From an uncultured Gallionellaceae bacterium (lineage in GTDB: Bacteria; Pseudomonadota; Gammaproteobacteria; Burkholderiales; Gallionellaceae), in NCBI GenBank assembly GCA_903847155.1, contig CAINCU010000040.1:25966-89965 (forward strand): a stretch of DNA of 64,000 bases. The letters are read 5' to 3'. Made by a program: the position numbers and the translations under genes. Shown here in pieces: positions 32,353-43,825 of this stretch (the stretch's first letter is position 1; each line of letters starts with the position of its first letter). The notes beneath the pieces were generated by a model. That model had not been told where the DNA came from. It saw nothing but the letters and a program-made list of their open reading frames with translations, and made no database searches.

Positions 32353-34238
32353 TAATGTAAGTGTTGGTGAATTTTTTCTGCGAGTGATGGGCTGATTCCC
32401 TCCACCCGCGACAGTTCTTCTACGCTGGCTTGTTGCACACCTTTCAACCCGCCAAAGTGAGTCAGCAAATTGCGTCGGCGTTTCTCGCCCACCCCTTCGA
32501 TGTCCTCCAGCGATGAGGTGGTGCGCGCTTTGCCACGCTTGGCTCGGTGGCCGCTGATGGCGAAACGATGCGCTTCATCGCGTACTTGCTGGATCAAATG
32601 CAGGGCTGGATTATCCGGCGGCAATTGTAACGATTTTTCTACACCGGGTCGTAACAATTGCTCCATGCCCGGCTTGCGCTCCACGCCTTTAGCCACGCCG
32701 ACCAGCGCGATGTCGGACAGCCCGAATTCAGTCATCACCTCCACCGCCATACCCAACTGTCCCGCGCCGCCATCGATCAAAATCAGGTCGGGGCGCTTGC
32801 CTTCGCCTTGCTGCAATTTTTGATAGCGCCGCTGCAAAGCCTGTTTCATCGCAGCATAGTCGTCGCCGGGGGTAATGCCGCTGATGTTGTAACGGCGATA
32901 TTCCTGCGGACGGATCGCCAGGTCGTCGTACACCACACAAGATGCGACAGTCGCCTCGCCCATGGTGTGGCTGATGTCAAAGCATTCGATGCGCTTCAAA
33001 TCGGGCAACGACAAAATATTGCGCAATGCATCCAAACGCAAGGTCTGCCCCGCTTGCAAGCCGGCCTGCTGGCGTAACGCCAGCAACGCGTTGGCCTGCG
33101 CCCGTTCCAGCCACTGCCGCCGCTCGCCGGTCACCGCATGGCGTATCTGCACCTTGTGTCCGGCCTGCTCGCTCAGAAGCTGCTCCAGCGCCTCGTCGGT
33201 CACCTCGATACTGGTGATGATGAACGGCGGCACGCTGTTTTCCAAATAATGCTGCGCCAAAAATGCCTCCAGCACTTCGTTGCTATCCTGCCCCTGCACG
33301 TTGGATGGAAAGAACTGTTTGTCACCCAGATGCCGCCCGCCGCGCACCACTGCCAGATTCAGGCACAGAGCGCCTTCCGACTCGACCACCGCCACGATGT
33401 CGGTATCGGTATCGCGTCCGCTCTCCACGAATTGTTTCTGCTGCACCGTGTGCAACGCCTGCAACTGGTCGCGCAACGCGGCGGCGTGCTCATACTGCAT
33501 GGCTTCCGCTGCCTGCTCCATCGCCGTGCGCAAGCGCTTCTCCACTTCATCGAATTTGCCTTGCAACAACAGCGCGGCGTTGCGCACATCGGTGGCGTAA
33601 TCCACCGGGCTGACAATGCCGACACAAGGCGCGCTGCAACGATGGATCTGGTACAGCAGGCAAGGCCGCGTGCGGTTGTTGAACACGCCCTCCTCGCAGG
33701 TGCGCAGGCGGAACACCTTCTGCAACAAGTTGATGCTTTCCTTCGCCGCCTGCGCGTTCGGATAAGGGCCGAAGTATTGATTGCGCTTGTCGGTCGCGCC
33801 GCGATAGTAAGTCAGACGCGGCGACGAGCTGCCGGTGAGCACGATGTAGGGATAGGACTTGTCGTCGCGGAACAGAATGTTGTAACGCGGCTTGAGCGAC
33901 TTGATGAGATTGTTCTCCAGCAGCAACGCTTCCGCTTCCGAGCGCGTCACCGTCACCTCGATGCGCGCGATGTGCGACACCATCAGGCGAATGCGCGGCG
34001 ACAGATTGCTCTGCTGGAAGTAAGACCCGACGCGCTTCTTGAGCTGGTTGGCCTTGCCCACATACAACACCTGCCCCGCCTCGTCCAGCATGCGATACAC
34101 GCCCGGCTGCAAAGGCAGCGAGGCGACAAATTCGGGAATGGAAAATTCGCTTAACGAACGTTCGCTTCCACTCCCTCCGGTGGTGGGTTGTGCTGGGGGA
34201 ACTACTTTAGAATTGGTGTTGTTCAAGGATGGAATCAA
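32352..34238 (-). CDS. uvrC: UvrC, excinuclease subunit C
   Basis: This 628-residue protein is the nucleotide-excision-repair nuclease. It has the GIY-YIG domain (GVYRMLDEAGQVLYVGKANQLKKR), a UVR motif region, the RNase H-like nuclease domain (RIECFDISHTMG, VASCVVYDD, LILIDGGAGQLGMA) and C-terminal helix-hairpin-helix repeats. The TTG at 34238 overlaps the glycosylase gene by 32 bp; no better start is obvious, so the exact N-terminus is unsure. Confidence 0.95.
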   Translation of the reverse strand: MIPSLNNTNSKVVPPAQPTTGGSGSERSLSEFSIPEFVASLPLQPGVYRMLDEAGQVLYVGKANQLKKRVGSYFQQSNLSPRIRLMVSHIARIEVTVTRSEAEALLLENNLIKSLKPRYNILFRDDKSYPYIVLTGSSSPRLTYYRGATDKRNQYFGPYPNAQAAKESINLLQKVFRLRTCEEGVFNNRTRPCLLYQIHRCSAPCVGIVSPVDYATDVRNAALLLQGKFDEVEKRLRTAMEQAAEAMQYEHAAALRDQLQALHTVQQKQFVESGRDTDTDIVAVVESEGALCLNLAVVRGGRHLGDKQFFPSNVQGQDSNEVLEAFLAQHYLENSVPPFIITSIEVTDEALEQLLSEQAGHKVQIRHAVTGERRQWLERAQANALLALRQQAGLQAGQTLRLDALRNILSLPDLKRIECFDISHTMGEATVASCVVYDDLAIRPQEYRRYNISGITPGDDYAAMKQALQRRYQKLQQGEGKRPDLILIDGGAGQLGMAVEVMTEFGLSDIALVGVAKGVERKPGMEQLLRPGVEKSLQLPPDNPALHLIQQVRDEAHRFAISGHRAKRGKARTTSSLEDIEGVGEKRRRNLLTHFGGLKGVQQASVEELSRVEGISPSLAEKIHQHLH

Positions 34239-34851
34239 AGACCTGATGGAACATTGCCTCAGTCAAACGTTTGGTCTGGGTATTGTAGCGACTGCAATGG
34301 TAGCTGTCATAAAGCGCCAAACCATTCGGCAACTCGTGCCGTGCGTTGTGCGCAAATTTAAAATCCTTCACCTTCAACCCGCAAGCACGCAACACTGCCC
34401 CATGCGCAATGAGTCCCAATGCCATGACTGCTGCGCCTTGCGGCACTGCTGCCAACTCCTGCACCAGATACCCATTGCACTGCTTAATCTCGGCAGGCTC
34501 CGGCTTGTTCTGCGGCGGCAGACAGCGCACCGCGTTGGTGATGCGACAACCTTTGAGTGACAACAAGGCATTGGCCTGCTTGTTGGCATCCAGCGGCGCA
34601 CTGGCAGTCGCCAGCCCGAACTTGTGCAACGACGAATACAACAGATCGCCGGCATAGTCGCCCGTGAAAGGCCGTCCAGTGCGGTTCGCGCCGTGCATCC
34701 CCGGCGCGAGACCGACGATCAGCAATGGCGTGCCCGCCTCACCGAATGATGGTACGGGCTTGGCGAAATAATCCGGCTGCGCCGCGCGCACCTCATCCAG
34801 AAAAGAAGCGAGACGCGGACAGAGTCGGCAATCGGTAGAAAATTTTTTCAT
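34207..34851 (-). CDS. Uracil-DNA glycosylase, family 5 (UDGb), Fe-S type
   Basis: This 214-residue protein matches the family 5 UDG: CRLCPRL near the N-terminus, VGLAPGMHGANRTGRPFTGDYAGDLLY (substrate pocket), ITNAVRCLPPQNKPEPAE and a C-terminal YHCSRYNTQT. Several Cys should bind a [4Fe-4S] cluster. It removes uracil and other deaminated bases from DNA. The ATG at 34851 gives the family-typical MKKF start. It lies next to uvrC, so the two repair genes share an operon. Confidence 0.88.
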   Translation of the reverse strand: MKKFSTDCRLCPRLASFLDEVRAAQPDYFAKPVPSFGEAGTPLLIVGLAPGMHGANRTGRPFTGDYAGDLLYSSLHKFGLATASAPLDANKQANALLSLKGCRITNAVRCLPPQNKPEPAEIKQCNGYLVQELAAVPQGAAVMALGLIAHGAVLRACGLKVKDFKFAHNARHELPNGLALYDSYHCSRYNTQTKRLTEAMFHQVFDSILEQHQF

Positions 34852-34917
34852 CACAAAATGGACATAATGCGTAGGGTCGAATATAACATTGATGGAGTGT
34901 AATCCCCATGGCACAAC

Positions 34918-35003
34918 TGCCCGGCAACGCCCGTCAATAGGCAATCTACGCAATTAGATTGATGGAGATGCCCGTGTTTATTGGCTTCCAATCAAGGTGC
35001 TAT
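34918..35003. repeat. Dispersed 86-bp repeat, copy 1
   Basis: This intergenic stretch matches a second copy at 43701-43786 in the same orientation. Shared blocks include CAACGCCCGTCAATAGGC, ATCTAC, GATGGAGAT, CCGTGTTTATTG and CAAGGTG. On minus both copies keep an open frame that reads NKHG(H/Y)LH ... LLTGVAGQ. Here it lies upstream of the uracil-DNA glycosylase gene and just downstream of the pnp terminator. Confidence 0.75.
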
Positions 35004-35018
35004 TCTGAATATGTGCAA

Positions 35019-35046
35019 TAAAAAAGCCCCGCACTCGGCGGGGCTT
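35019..35046 (-). terminator. Intrinsic terminator after pnp
   Basis: On minus this reads AGCCCCGCC-GAGT-GCGGGGCT followed by TTTTTATT. The stem is GC-rich and the T-run is clear. It lies 20 bp after the pnp stop codon and ends the rpsO-pnp transcript. Confidence 0.9.
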
Positions 35047-35066
35047 GATTGACTTCAGTTGCTTGA

Positions 35067-37181
35067 TTACTCAGCCGCAGGTGCGGCAGCCTCACCCTGT
35101 GGCACCAATGCCTTCATGCTCAGACGCATGCGGCCTTTGTCGTCCAGTTCCAGCACCTTGACCTTGACCACTTGGCCTTCTTTCAAGTGATCTGCCACGT
35201 TGGCGATGCGTTCATGCGAGATTTGCGAGATGTGCAGCAGACCATCTTTGCCCGGCAGAATGTTGATCAGCGCGCCGAAGTCCAGCAGCTTGACTACCGG
35301 GCCTTCATACACTTTACCAACTTCAACTTCGGCCACGATGTCGAGGATGCGTTTCTTAGCCTGTTCACCAGCTTCGCCGCTCACGCAGGAGATGGTGATG
35401 TTGCCTTCGTCGTCGATGTCGATAGTGGTGCCGGTTTCTTCAGTCAGCGCGCGAATCACTGCGCCGCCTTTGCCGATCACGTCACGGATTTTCTCGGGGT
35501 TGATCTTCATCTTGAGCATGCGCGGCGCGAAGTCGGAAACTTCGGGACGCACAGCAGGCATTGCCTCCTTCATGATGCCGAGGATGTGCATGCGGCCTTC
35601 TTTGGCTTGGCTCAAAGCGACTTGCATGATTTCCTTGGTGATACCGTTGATCTTGATGTCCATTTGCAACGCGGTGATGCCTGTGTCAGAACCGGCCACC
35701 TTGAAGTCCATGTCGCCCAAGTGATCTTCGTCACCGAGGATGTCGGTCAGCACGGCGAAACGGCCACCGTCCTTGATCAGACCCATGGCGATACCTGCCA
35801 CGTGTGTCTTCACTGGTACACCGGCATCCATCATCGACAAACAGCCTCCGCACACCGATGCCATGGAACTGGAGCCGTTGGATTCGGTGATTTCGGACAC
35901 CACGCGAATGGCGTAACCGCATTCTTCTTCGCTAGGCAGCACGGCTACCAGCGCGCGCTTGGCTAGACGACCGTGGCCGATCTCGCGGCGCTTGGGTGTG
36001 CCGACGCGTCCGGTTTCACCGGTGGCATACGGAGGGAAGTTGTAGTGCAGCATGAAACGATCGATGTACTCACCTTCCAGCGCATCAATTTTTTGCGCAT
36101 CGCGCATGGAACCCAGTGTCGCCACCACAATCGCTTGTGTTTCGCCGCGCGTGAACAGCACCGAGCCATGGGCTCGCGGCAATACGCCGGTACGGATGGT
36201 GATCGGACGCACGGTGCGGGTGTCGCGTCCGTCGATACGCGGTTCGCCGCTCAGGATTTGGCCACGCACGATCTTGGCTTCCAGTGCGCTGAACAATTCG
36301 CCGATTTCATTCTTGGATGCGTTCTCGAATTCAGGTGTCGCCAGCGCTGCGGAAACTTTGGTGCGAATCGCTTCCACTTGATGGGTACGCGCTTGTTTTT
36401 CACGCACCGCATATGCGGCCTTCAAGTCGCTTTCGGCCAGCGCGCCAATCTTGGCAATCAACGCTTCATTCTTGGCGGCAGGTGTCCAATCCCAATCGTC
36501 TTGACCTACTTCATTCGCCATCTCGATGATGGCGTTAATCACTACTTGCATTTGCTCGTGACCGAACACCACCGCGCCCAGCATGATTTCTTCCGACAGT
36601 TGTTGCGCTTCAGATTCCACCATCAAAACTGCTTTTGATGTACCGCCAACCACTAGATTCATCTGTGACTCAACCAGTTCATCCTTGGTCGGGTTCAGCA
36701 AATATTGACCATTAAGGTAACCCACGCGCGCCGCGCCGATAGGACCGTCGAACGGGATACCTGAAATGGCCAAGGCAGCAGAAGCGCCGATCATGGAAAC
36801 AATGTCGGCATCGATTTGCGGATCGGATGACATCACGGTCGCCACGATCTGCACTTCGTTGTAGAAACTTTCCGGGAACAGCGGACGCAGCGGACGGTCG
36901 ATCAGACGCGAGGTCAAAATCTCTTTTTCACTGGGGCGGCCTTCACGCTTGAAGAAGCTGCCGGGAATCTTGCCAGCAGCATAAGTGCGCTCTTGATAAT
37001 CCACAGTCAGAGGGAAAAAATCCTGATCGGGTTTGGCATCTTTGCGTCCCACCACGGTGACCAGCACCACGGTATCGTCCAGACTGACCATAACTGCACC
37101 GCTGGATTGACGTGCGATTTCGCCCGTTTCCAGTGTCAATTGATGTTTGCCGTAGCTCAGTGTTTTTTTATAGTGACTCAA
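35067..37181 (-). CDS. pnp: Polynucleotide phosphorylase
   Basis: This 704-residue protein is the 3'-5' phosphorolytic exoribonuclease of the degradosome. It has two RNase PH domains ([20 protein letters not shown], and later [15 protein letters not shown]), a KH domain ([15 protein letters not shown]) and an S1 domain ([18 protein letters not shown]). The TTG at 37181 has a GGAGAG site and gives the family start [10 protein letters not shown]; the longer frame has no support. It follows rpsO, the classic arrangement. Confidence 0.95.
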   Translation of the reverse strand: MSHYKKTLSYGKHQLTLETGEIARQSSGAVMVSLDDTVVLVTVVGRKDAKPDQDFFPLTVDYQERTYAAGKIPGSFFKREGRPSEKEILTSRLIDRPLRPLFPESFYNEVQIVATVMSSDPQIDADIVSMIGASAALAISGIPFDGPIGAARVGYLNGQYLLNPTKDELVESQMNLVVGGTSKAVLMVESEAQQLSEEIMLGAVVFGHEQMQVVINAIIEMANEVGQDDWDWTPAAKNEALIAKIGALAESDLKAAYAVREKQARTHQVEAIRTKVSAALATPEFENASKNEIGELFSALEAKIVRGQILSGEPRIDGRDTRTVRPITIRTGVLPRAHGSVLFTRGETQAIVVATLGSMRDAQKIDALEGEYIDRFMLHYNFPPYATGETGRVGTPKRREIGHGRLAKRALVAVLPSEEECGYAIRVVSEITESNGSSSMASVCGGCLSMMDAGVPVKTHVAGIAMGLIKDGGRFAVLTDILGDEDHLGDMDFKVAGSDTGITALQMDIKINGITKEIMQVALSQAKEGRMHILGIMKEAMPAVRPEVSDFAPRMLKMKINPEKIRDVIGKGGAVIRALTEETGTTIDIDDEGNITISCVSGEAGEQAKKRILDIVAEVEVGKVYEGPVVKLLDFGALINILPGKDGLLHISQISHERIANVADHLKEGQVVKVKVLELDDKGRMRLSMKALVPQGEAAAPAAE

Positions 37182-37246
37182 GATAGCGCTCTCCAATGTG
37201 TGTGCGTGACAGAGTTGCCAGCATGGTGAAATGACATGCAAAACGA

Positions 37247-37270
37247 AGCGGGTCGCATCCGCGACCCGCT
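37247..37270 (-). other. Hairpin between rpsO and pnp
   Basis: A 10-bp perfect stem (AGCGGGTCGC at 37247-37256, GCGACCCGCT at 37261-37270) with a 4-nt loop lies in the rpsO-pnp gap. The following T-run is weak (TTCGTTTTG), so it may be a leaky terminator or the RNase III/PNPase-controlled leader known in the E. coli rpsO-pnp transcript. Confidence 0.7.
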
Positions 37271-37283
37271 TATTCAAACCTTG

Positions 37284-37553
37284 TTACTTGCGCAGTTCCA
37301 GACGCTGGATCAAATCTTTGTAAGCGACTTCGTTCTTGCTCTTCAGATAGTCCAGCAGCTTGCGGCGGCGACTCACCAGGCGCAACAGACCACGACGCGA
37401 GTGGTGATCCTTGTTATGTTCTTTGAAATGATCGGTCAGGTAGTTGATACGTGCCGTCATCAGGGCTACTTGTACTTCCGGGGAGCCGGTATCGCCCTGG
37501 GCTCGCTGATAGTCGGCCACGATTTGCGATTTTTGTGCGGCGGTAATAGACAT
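37284..37553 (-). CDS. rpsO: Ribosomal protein S15 (uS15)
   Basis: This 89-residue protein matches uS15 along its whole length: [51 protein letters not shown]. It binds 16S rRNA in the small subunit. It has the standard length. It lies between truB and pnp. Confidence 0.98.
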   Translation of the reverse strand: MSITAAQKSQIVADYQRAQGDTGSPEVQVALMTARINYLTDHFKEHNKDHHSRRGLLRLVSRRRKLLDYLKSKNEVAYKDLIQRLELRK

Positions 37554-37609
37554 TGACTTCTCTCTCCAATTAAAAAGTGCAGCATTCTACCCTTTATTGG
37601 GGGGTAGGC

Positions 37610-38566
37610 TCAAGCTGTATTAGCCGCAGTTGAATTAGCCACTGCAGCAGCTTTGGCAACGCTGGACAACAATCGGCTGGGAACCAGCCTGCCACCGCAC
37701 AAATCGCCAAGACCGATGAAGCAGCCGTCCGCATATAACCGGCGTTTACCGTCAGGATATGGATCGGTCAGCCCCAGCCGCTGCCCTTGCGCAAGACGGC
37801 TAGCCTGCACGGCATCCAACTCCAGACGCGGCAAGTTCTGCACCAAGCGATCCAGCGGCAGCAAACAGGCATCGCGCTGTGCCGCATCCATCGTCTCCAG
37901 TTGCGGCAGGGTATAAGCATCGTCCAGACTGAATTCGCCGATTCCTGTGCGCCGTAGCGCGATCAGATGCCCGCCGCAGCCCAACACCTCGCTGATGTCT
38001 TCCGCCAAGGTACGCACATAAGTGCCCTTGCTGCACAGCACGCTGAATTCCAGTTCGTCGCCTTGCAGTCGTTCCAACTTTAACTCGTGAATGACCACCG
38101 TGCGCAGTTCGCGCTCCACCGTCTCACCCTTGCGGATATATTCGTACAGCGGTTTGCCTTGATGTTTGATGGCGCTGTGCATGGGCGGCAGTTGCTGGCT
38201 TTCGCCCATGAATTTCTGCAACACCGCCAGCACTTGCGCTTCATTCACAGCTACCGGGCGTGTCTCGGTCACCTCGCCTTCGGCATCACCAGTGGTCGTG
38301 CGTTGTCCCAGACGGATCGTCGCGCGATAACGTTTGTCGGCATCCAGCAAGGCAATGGTGAATTTGGTGGCTTCGCCGAAACAGACCGGCAATAAGCCGG
38401 TAGCCAACGGATCGAGCGTGCCGGTATGCCCAGCTTTTTCAGCATAGAATAGACGGCGGACTTTTTGCAGCGCGGTGTTGGAACTGAGTTCCAGCGGTTT
38501 ATCGAACAGCAGTACGCCATCCAGCGCTCTTGTGACGCGTTTGAATTGCTCAGTCTTTTTTGTCAC
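37610..38566 (-). CDS. truB: tRNA pseudouridine-55 synthase
   Basis: This protein of about 318 residues has the TruB motifs [31 protein letters not shown] (catalytic Asp) and the later [17 protein letters not shown]. It makes pseudouridine at position 55 of tRNAs. I chose the GTG at 38566; a TTG two codons upstream is also possible, and both overlap the end of rbfA. It sits in the usual rbfA-truB-rpsO order. Confidence 0.94.
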   Translation of the reverse strand: MTKKTEQFKRVTRALDGVLLFDKPLELSSNTALQKVRRLFYAEKAGHTGTLDPLATGLLPVCFGEATKFTIALLDADKRYRATIRLGQRTTTGDAEGEVTETRPVAVNEAQVLAVLQKFMGESQQLPPMHSAIKHQGKPLYEYIRKGETVERELRTVVIHELKLERLQGDELEFSVLCSKGTYVRTLAEDISEVLGCGGHLIALRRTGIGEFSLDDAYTLPQLETMDAAQRDACLLPLDRLVQNLPRLELDAVQASRLAQGQRLGLTDPYPDGKRRLYADGCFIGLGDLCGGRLVPSRLLSSVAKAAAVANSTAANTA

Positions 38567-38906
38567 TCGCAACCGCTTGATCGATCAACTGGGAAAGATG
38601 CGCGCCACGTTCGACCGAAGCGTCATAGAGGAAATGCAATTGCGGCGTGATGCGCAGCTTCATGGCATGCGCCAACTGGCTGCGCAAAAATCCGGCGGCG
38701 CGCTCTAAACCTTGCAATAGCTCGGGACTATTGCCGTCCAGCGAGGTGTAGAACACTTTGGCATGGGAGTGGTCGTTGGTGACTTCCACGCCGGTCAGCG
38801 TGACTTTGCGCACACGCGGATCTTTCACCTCCAAGCGAATCAGTTGTGCCAATTCGCGCTGGATTTGTTCGGCGATGCGATCGGTGCGTGCGTAGTCTTT
38901 TGCCAT
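38550..38906 (-). CDS. rbfA: Ribosome-binding factor A
   Basis: This 118-residue protein matches Rbf[24 protein letters not shown], then [19 protein letters not shown]. It helps mature the 30S subunit and the 5' end of 16S rRNA. The ATG overlaps the infB stop as TAATG. Confidence 0.95.
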   Translation of the reverse strand: MAKDYARTDRIAEQIQRELAQLIRLEVKDPRVRKVTLTGVEVTNDHSHAKVFYTSLDGNSPELLQGLERAAGFLRSQLAHAMKLRITPQLHFLYDASVERGAHLSQLIDQAVASDKKD

Positions 38907-41563
38907 TAAAGCGCCCGTGCCACTTCGACGATCTCGAACACTTCGAGGAAATCACCGACTTGCAGATCGTTGTAACCTTTCAAGGACAAACCGCATTCGA
39001 AGTTGGATTTGACTTCCTTCGCATCATCCTTGAAGCGCTTCAGCGAATCCAGTTCGCCGCTGTGGATCACCACGTTGTTGCGCAACACACGCACGCTGGA
39101 ACTGCGTTTGATCACACCCTCAGTGACATAACATCCGGCAATCGTGCCCACCTTGGAGATATGGAACACCTGACGGATCTCGACCATACCAATGATGCTT
39201 TCCTTCTTCTCGGGTGCCAGCATGCCGGACAATGCCGCTTTGATCTCGTCCACCATCGCGTAGATGATGTTGTAGTAACGGATGTCCACGCCCGACGATT
39301 CCGCCAGACGGCGCGCCGTCGCATCGGCACGCGAGTTGAAGCCGATGATGATCGCCTTGGAAGCCAGTGCCAGATTGACATCGGACTCGGTGATTGCGCC
39401 CACCGCGCTATGGATGAGATTAACCTTGACCTCGGACGTGGAAAGTTTCTGCAACGAGCTGGCGATAGCTTCGAGCGACCCCTGCACGTCGGCTTTGACT
39501 ATCAGCGAGAGTGTGCGCACTTCGCCCTCACCCATCTGCTCAAACATATTCTCCAGCTTGGCGGCTTGTTGCTTGGCCAGCTTCACGTCGCGGAACTTGC
39601 CTTGGCGGAACAGCGCGATTTCGCGCGCCTTCTTCTCGTCGGCCAACACCAGGAAATCGGCACCGGCTATCGGCACTTCGGACAAACCCTGAATCTCCAC
39701 CGGAATGGAAGGACCGGCTTCATGGATGGCCTTGCCGTTCTCATCCAGCATGGCGCGCACACGACCCGACACGGAGCCGACCAGAATCGCGTCGCCGCGT
39801 TTCAGCGTGCCGGATTGCACCAGCAAAGTCGCCACAGCGCCCTTGCCCTTGTCCAGACGCGCTTCGATTACCACACCCTTGGCGCTGGTGTTCTTCGGTG
39901 CTTTCAGCTCCAGCACTTCGGCCTGCAGCAAGATACCTTCCAGCAAAGCATCTATGCCCAGTCCAGTCTTGGCGGACACTTCAACAAACATCGCGTCGCC
40001 GCCCCAATCTTCCGGCACCACACCTTCTGCAACCAACTCTTGACGCACGCGCTCGGAATTGGCATCCGGTTTATCAATCTTGGTGACCGCTACCACAATG
40101 GGCACACCCGCCGCTCTGGCATGGTGAATCGCCTCTTTGGTCTGCGGCATCACACCGTCATCTGCTGCTACCACCAGAATCACAATATCGGTGGCTTTCG
40201 CACCACGTGCGCGCATCGCCGTGAACGCTTCGTGACCCGGCGTATCGAGGAAAGTAATCATGCCTCGCGGGGTATTCACGTGATATGCACCGATGTGCTG
40301 CGTGATTCCGCCCGCTTCGCCTGAAGCCACGCGAGTACGGCGGATGTAATCCAGCAAGGAAGTCTTACCGTGGTCAACGTGACCCATCACGGTTACCACA
40401 GGAGCACGCGATTCAAATACCACATCGGCATGATCGACCGCTTCCATCAGGAATGCATCGGGATCGTCAGGCTTGGCCGGAACCGCCTTGTGTCCCAACT
40501 CTTCCACCAGAATCATCGCGGTTTCCTGATCCAGTACCTGATTGATGGTAACCATGGAGCCCATCTTCATCAGTGTCTTGATGATTTCTACAGCCTTGAT
40601 AGACATCTTCTGCGCCAATTCAGCAACCGAGATGGTTTCAGGAACCATTACTTCCTGCACAATAGGTTCGGTCGGCAACGAGAAGGCATGCGCCGCTTCC
40701 GGCTTGCTGTGTTTGTCATGACGCGGTGTGCGAATCGCACTGCCGCCGGGACGTCCTCCCAATCCGGCACGGGTATCTGTGCTGCGTGAAGGTGGGCGCT
40801 TCTTGTGACCTTTCTCATCCCAAGGACTGTCCTTGACTGCGGCAGGCTTCTCAACCTTCTTGGCGGGACGAGCAACCTTGTCGCCCGGCTTGAGAGTTGG
40901 CTTATGCAAAGTTCCGTCTGCTGGTACGCCCGCAACAGGGGCGGCGGGGGCGACAGGCATGGCAGAAGCAGTTGGCGCAACAACGGCAGGCTTTGCCTCG
41001 GCAACGACGGGTTCCGGCACAGGTGCGGCCACCACTTCGGCGACAGCGGTTTTGCGTTTATTGCGCTCTTGTTTGGCTTGTGCATCTGCCGCTTGGCGTG
41101 CTGCAAGTTCGCCTTGCAGGCGCGCTTCTTCCGCACGTGACTTTTGTTCTTGCTCGTCCAGACCTCTCTTGGGCTTGATCGGTGGCACCACCTCTTCAAC
41201 AACAGGTGCTGGCGCTGGTGTGGGTTTTGGAGCAGGCGCCGGCGCTGGCATAGGTACTTCTTCGGTCAGAGCCACTGCGGGTGCAACAGTACGCTTCTTG
41301 CGCACTTCGACCTGTATGGTGCGCGACTTGCCAAAGCTATCGGCCTTCTTGATTGCCGTCGTTTCGCGGCGCACCAGCGTAATCTTGTTCTTGCCGCCGC
41401 CGTGCGCGCTGCGCAGATGTTCCAGCAGTTGCGTCTTGTCTTGTTCCGAAATGGAATCGGTATCTTTCTGCTTGGATACTCCAGCCGATTTCAACTGCTC
41501 CAACAGCAGCTCGACCGGAAGTCCCAGCTCACCCGCAAATTGCGCGACGTTCAATTTTCCCAT
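38906..41563 (-). CDS. infB: Translation initiation factor IF-2
   Basis: This 885-residue protein has the N-terminal IF2 domain ([20 protein letters not shown]), a long Ala/Pro/Glu/Lys-rich linker, and the G-domain with [20 protein letters not shown] and TKIDKP. It brings initiator tRNA to the ribosome. It starts at an ATG with an AAGGGG site. An internal start could give a shorter form, as in E. coli. Confidence 0.97.
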   Translation of the reverse strand: MGKLNVAQFAGELGLPVELLLEQLKSAGVSKQKDTDSISEQDKTQLLEHLRSAHGGGKNKITLVRRETTAIKKADSFGKSRTIQVEVRKKRTVAPAVALTEEVPMPAPAPAPKPTPAPAPVVEEVVPPIKPKRGLDEQEQKSRAEEARLQGELAARQAADAQAKQERNKRKTAVAEVVAAPVPEPVVAEAKPAVVAPTASAMPVAPAAPVAGVPADGTLHKPTLKPGDKVARPAKKVEKPAAVKDSPWDEKGHKKRPPSRSTDTRAGLGGRPGGSAIRTPRHDKHSKPEAAHAFSLPTEPIVQEVMVPETISVAELAQKMSIKAVEIIKTLMKMGSMVTINQVLDQETAMILVEELGHKAVPAKPDDPDAFLMEAVDHADVVFESRAPVVTVMGHVDHGKTSLLDYIRRTRVASGEAGGITQHIGAYHVNTPRGMITFLDTPGHEAFTAMRARGAKATDIVILVVAADDGVMPQTKEAIHHARAAGVPIVVAVTKIDKPDANSERVRQELVAEGVVPEDWGGDAMFVEVSAKTGLGIDALLEGILLQAEVLELKAPKNTSAKGVVIEARLDKGKGAVATLLVQSGTLKRGDAILVGSVSGRVRAMLDENGKAIHEAGPSIPVEIQGLSEVPIAGADFLVLADEKKAREIALFRQGKFRDVKLAKQQAAKLENMFEQMGEGEVRTLSLIVKADVQGSLEAIASSLQKLSTSEVKVNLIHSAVGAITESDVNLALASKAIIIGFNSRADATARRLAESSGVDIRYYNIIYAMVDEIKAALSGMLAPEKKESIIGMVEIRQVFHISKVGTIAGCYVTEGVIKRSSSVRVLRNNVVIHSGELDSLKRFKDDAKEVKSNFECGLSLKGYNDLQVGDFLEVFEIVEVARAL

Positions 41564-41621
41564 TGCAACCCCTTAACCAATGCCAGACTACGGATAACCT
41601 TTACTGCTTGTGCGCACTGGA

Positions 41622-43097
41622 TCAAACGAACCAGGGAGCGCGTGCCGTCATAATCAACTGATTGGCACGCTCGTCATCCATTCCAGTCATTTCTACCAGT
41701 TCGTCACCATCCAGATCAGCCAACTGTTCTTGCGTGCCGACACCTTTACCTGCCAGGGTACGCGCCGTTTCTTCGTCCATGCCTTCGATCTTCAACAGAT
41801 CTTCGATGTTATGTTCGACCTGCTCTTCGTTGACAATGGCTGCGGTCAATAATGCATTACGAGCACGGCTGCGCAGTTCTTCCACTGTCGCCTCATCGAA
41901 AGATTCAATGGCCTGCATTTCTTCCAGCGGCACATACGCTACTTCTTCCAGCGTATTGAAACCTTCCTGCACCAGAATGTCGGCAACTTCCTCGTCCACA
42001 TCCAACTTGGCCACAAACAGATCACGAATCTTCGAGAATTCCTGTTCGTTCTTTTCGGCGGCTTGCTCCACCGTCATCAGGTTGATCTCCCAGCCGCTCA
42101 ACTCGGTCGCCAGACGCACGTTCTGGCCGCCGCGTCCGATGGCTTGCGCCAAATTCTCTTCCTCAATCACCACATCCATGCTGTGCTTGTCTTCATCCAC
42201 CATGATGCTGCTGACTTCAGCCGGAGCCAAGGCGTTGATGACATAGGTGGCTGCATCATCCGACCACAAAATGATGTCCACGCGTTCACCTGCCAATTCG
42301 TTGGTCACGGCCTGCACGCGCGAACCGCGCATACCGACGCAAGTGCCAATCGGGTCAAGACGCTGGTCATGGCTGCGCACCGCGATCTTGGCGCGCGAAC
42401 CGGGATCGCGTGCCGCGCTGACGATCTCCAATAAGCCTTCTTCGATTTCCGGCACTTCCAGTTCAAACAGCTTGGCCAGGAATTGTGAAGTGATACGCGA
42501 CAGAATGATCTGCGGGCCACGCACCGTGCGATCCACTCGCAACAGGTAGGCACGCACACGGTCGCCGACACGAAGGTTTTCTTTCGGGATCATCTGGTCG
42601 CGCGGCAGCAGCGCTTCGATCTTGCCGAACTCGACGATGGCATTGCCACGCTCGATACGCTTGATCGTGCCGGACACCAGATGCTCGTTGCGATCCATGA
42701 AGTCGGCCAAAATCTGTTCGCGTTCTGCATCGCGTATCTTCTGGAAGATGACCTGCTTCGCCGCTTGTGCGCCGATACGTCCGAAGTCGATGTTCTCCAG
42801 CGGCTCCTCGATGAACTCTTCCAACTGGATATGCGGATCGCGTTTCTGTGCTTCCTCCAGCTTGATGTGTAACTCGGGCGTTTCAAAGGTTTCGTCGTCC
42901 ATCACCTGCCAGCAGCGGAACGATGTGTACTCGCCGGTTTGACGATCGATGCTCACGCGCACATCTGCCTCTTCGTCCGGGAAACGTTTCTTGGTGGCCG
43001 AGGCCAAAGCCGATTCCAGCGCACCAAATACGATCTCCTTATCCACGTTCTTCTCACGCGCCAAGGCATCTACCAACAACAGAACTTCACGACTCAT
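41622..43097 (-). CDS. nusA: Transcription termination/antitermination protein NusA
   Basis: This 491-residue protein has the N-terminal RNA-polymerase-binding domain ([27 protein letters not shown]), S1 ([19 protein letters not shown]), two KH domains ([13 protein letters not shown], and [22 protein letters not shown]) and two C-terminal acidic helix-hairpin-helix repeats. The ATG at 43097 has a GGAG site. It lies between rimP and infB as usual. Confidence 0.97.
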   Translation of the reverse strand: MSREVLLLVDALAREKNVDKEIVFGALESALASATKKRFPDEEADVRVSIDRQTGEYTSFRCWQVMDDETFETPELHIKLEEAQKRDPHIQLEEFIEEPLENIDFGRIGAQAAKQVIFQKIRDAEREQILADFMDRNEHLVSGTIKRIERGNAIVEFGKIEALLPRDQMIPKENLRVGDRVRAYLLRVDRTVRGPQIILSRITSQFLAKLFELEVPEIEEGLLEIVSAARDPGSRAKIAVRSHDQRLDPIGTCVGMRGSRVQAVTNELAGERVDIILWSDDAATYVINALAPAEVSSIMVDEDKHSMDVVIEEENLAQAIGRGGQNVRLATELSGWEINLMTVEQAAEKNEQEFSKIRDLFVAKLDVDEEVADILVQEGFNTLEEVAYVPLEEMQAIESFDEATVEELRSRARNALLTAAIVNEEQVEHNIEDLLKIEGMDEETARTLAGKGVGTQEQLADLDGDELVEMTGMDDERANQLIMTARAPWFV

Positions 43098-43112
43098 CGC
43101 TATCTCCAGCAA

Positions 43113-43538
43113 CTAGAACACCGGCACCAAACGCGCCTTATCAATATTTGACAACTCGATTGCAACCAAGCTGCCCTCCACATCCAACTGCAAAATTCCA
43201 TCCTGCAATTCGCCGATGATGCCGACGAAGTTTTTGCGCGTTGCCATCGGCATGCGCAACTTGATCTGCGCCTTGTGCCCGGCGAAGCGCACGAAATCGG
43301 CTTCCTTCTTCAGCACACGGTCCAGCCCCGGCGAAGACACTTCGAGGCGCTCATAGTCCACCCCTTCCACTGTGAATAGACGCAGCAACTGGTTGCTCAC
43401 CCGTTCGCAATCTTCCACCGTGATGCCTTCCGGTTTGTCCATGAACACGCGCATCAGCCCGCGCCCGGACAATTCCAGATCGACCAGCTCGTAACCCATA
43501 CCGGCCAGTGTCGTCTCTACCAGCTTCACCACATCCAT
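43113..43538 (-). CDS. rimP: Ribosome maturation factor RimP
   Basis: This 141-residue protein matches Rim[36 protein letters not shown], then [22 protein letters not shown]. It is needed for 30S assembly. The ATG at 43538 gives the normal length; upstream residues of the longer frame do not fit the family. It is the first gene of the rimP-nusA-infB operon. Confidence 0.95.
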   Translation of the reverse strand: MDVVKLVETTLAGMGYELVDLELSGRGLMRVFMDKPEGITVEDCERVSNQLLRLFTVEGVDYERLEVSSPGLDRVLKKEADFVRFAGHKAQIKLRMPMATRKNFVGIIGELQDGILQLDVEGSLVAIELSNIDKARLVPVF

Positions 43539-43700
43539 ATTCGTACCCACAAATAAAAAACGGGCTCGAAGCCCATCTGAAAACGGCGCGGATTGTACCA
43601 AAAGGATGCACTAATGGAAACAGGTATTTAACCTTGGATTGCCTATTTGCCGTGGAGCAAGGCTTGCAGAAGCACTCAAACGAAAAATTTCAAGACCACC

Positions 43701-43786
43701 TGCCCCGCAACGCCCGTCAATAGGCGATCTACATCATGCACACGATGGAGATAGCCGTGTTTATTGACTTGCGGGCAAGGTGATAG
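43701..43786. repeat. Dispersed 86-bp repeat, copy 2
   Basis: This is the second copy of the repeat seen at 34918-35003. It can fold: CCCGCAA (43704-43710) and GTCAATA (43716-43722) pair with TATTGAC (43762-43768) and TTGCGGG (43769-43775), leaving a 5-nt bulge. On minus it reads VNKHGYLHRVHDVDRLLTGV, then AGQVVLKFFV and a stop. It lies upstream of rimP and after the mtnA stop. Copy 1 folds less well. Confidence 0.75.
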
Positions 43787-43825
43787 TTTGATTTTAGAGA
43801 AATTCAGACTTCCACACTGCAACCG

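Noticed and set aside
33138..34154. 338-codon open frame antisense to uvrC
   Set aside because: Same reason: mirror of a conserved gene, His/Arg/Gln-rich translation typical of antisense frames.
38846..40324. 492-codon open frame antisense to infB
   Set aside because: It lies wholly opposite a highly conserved gene; no ribosome site and no family resemblance. GC-rich third positions create such shadows.
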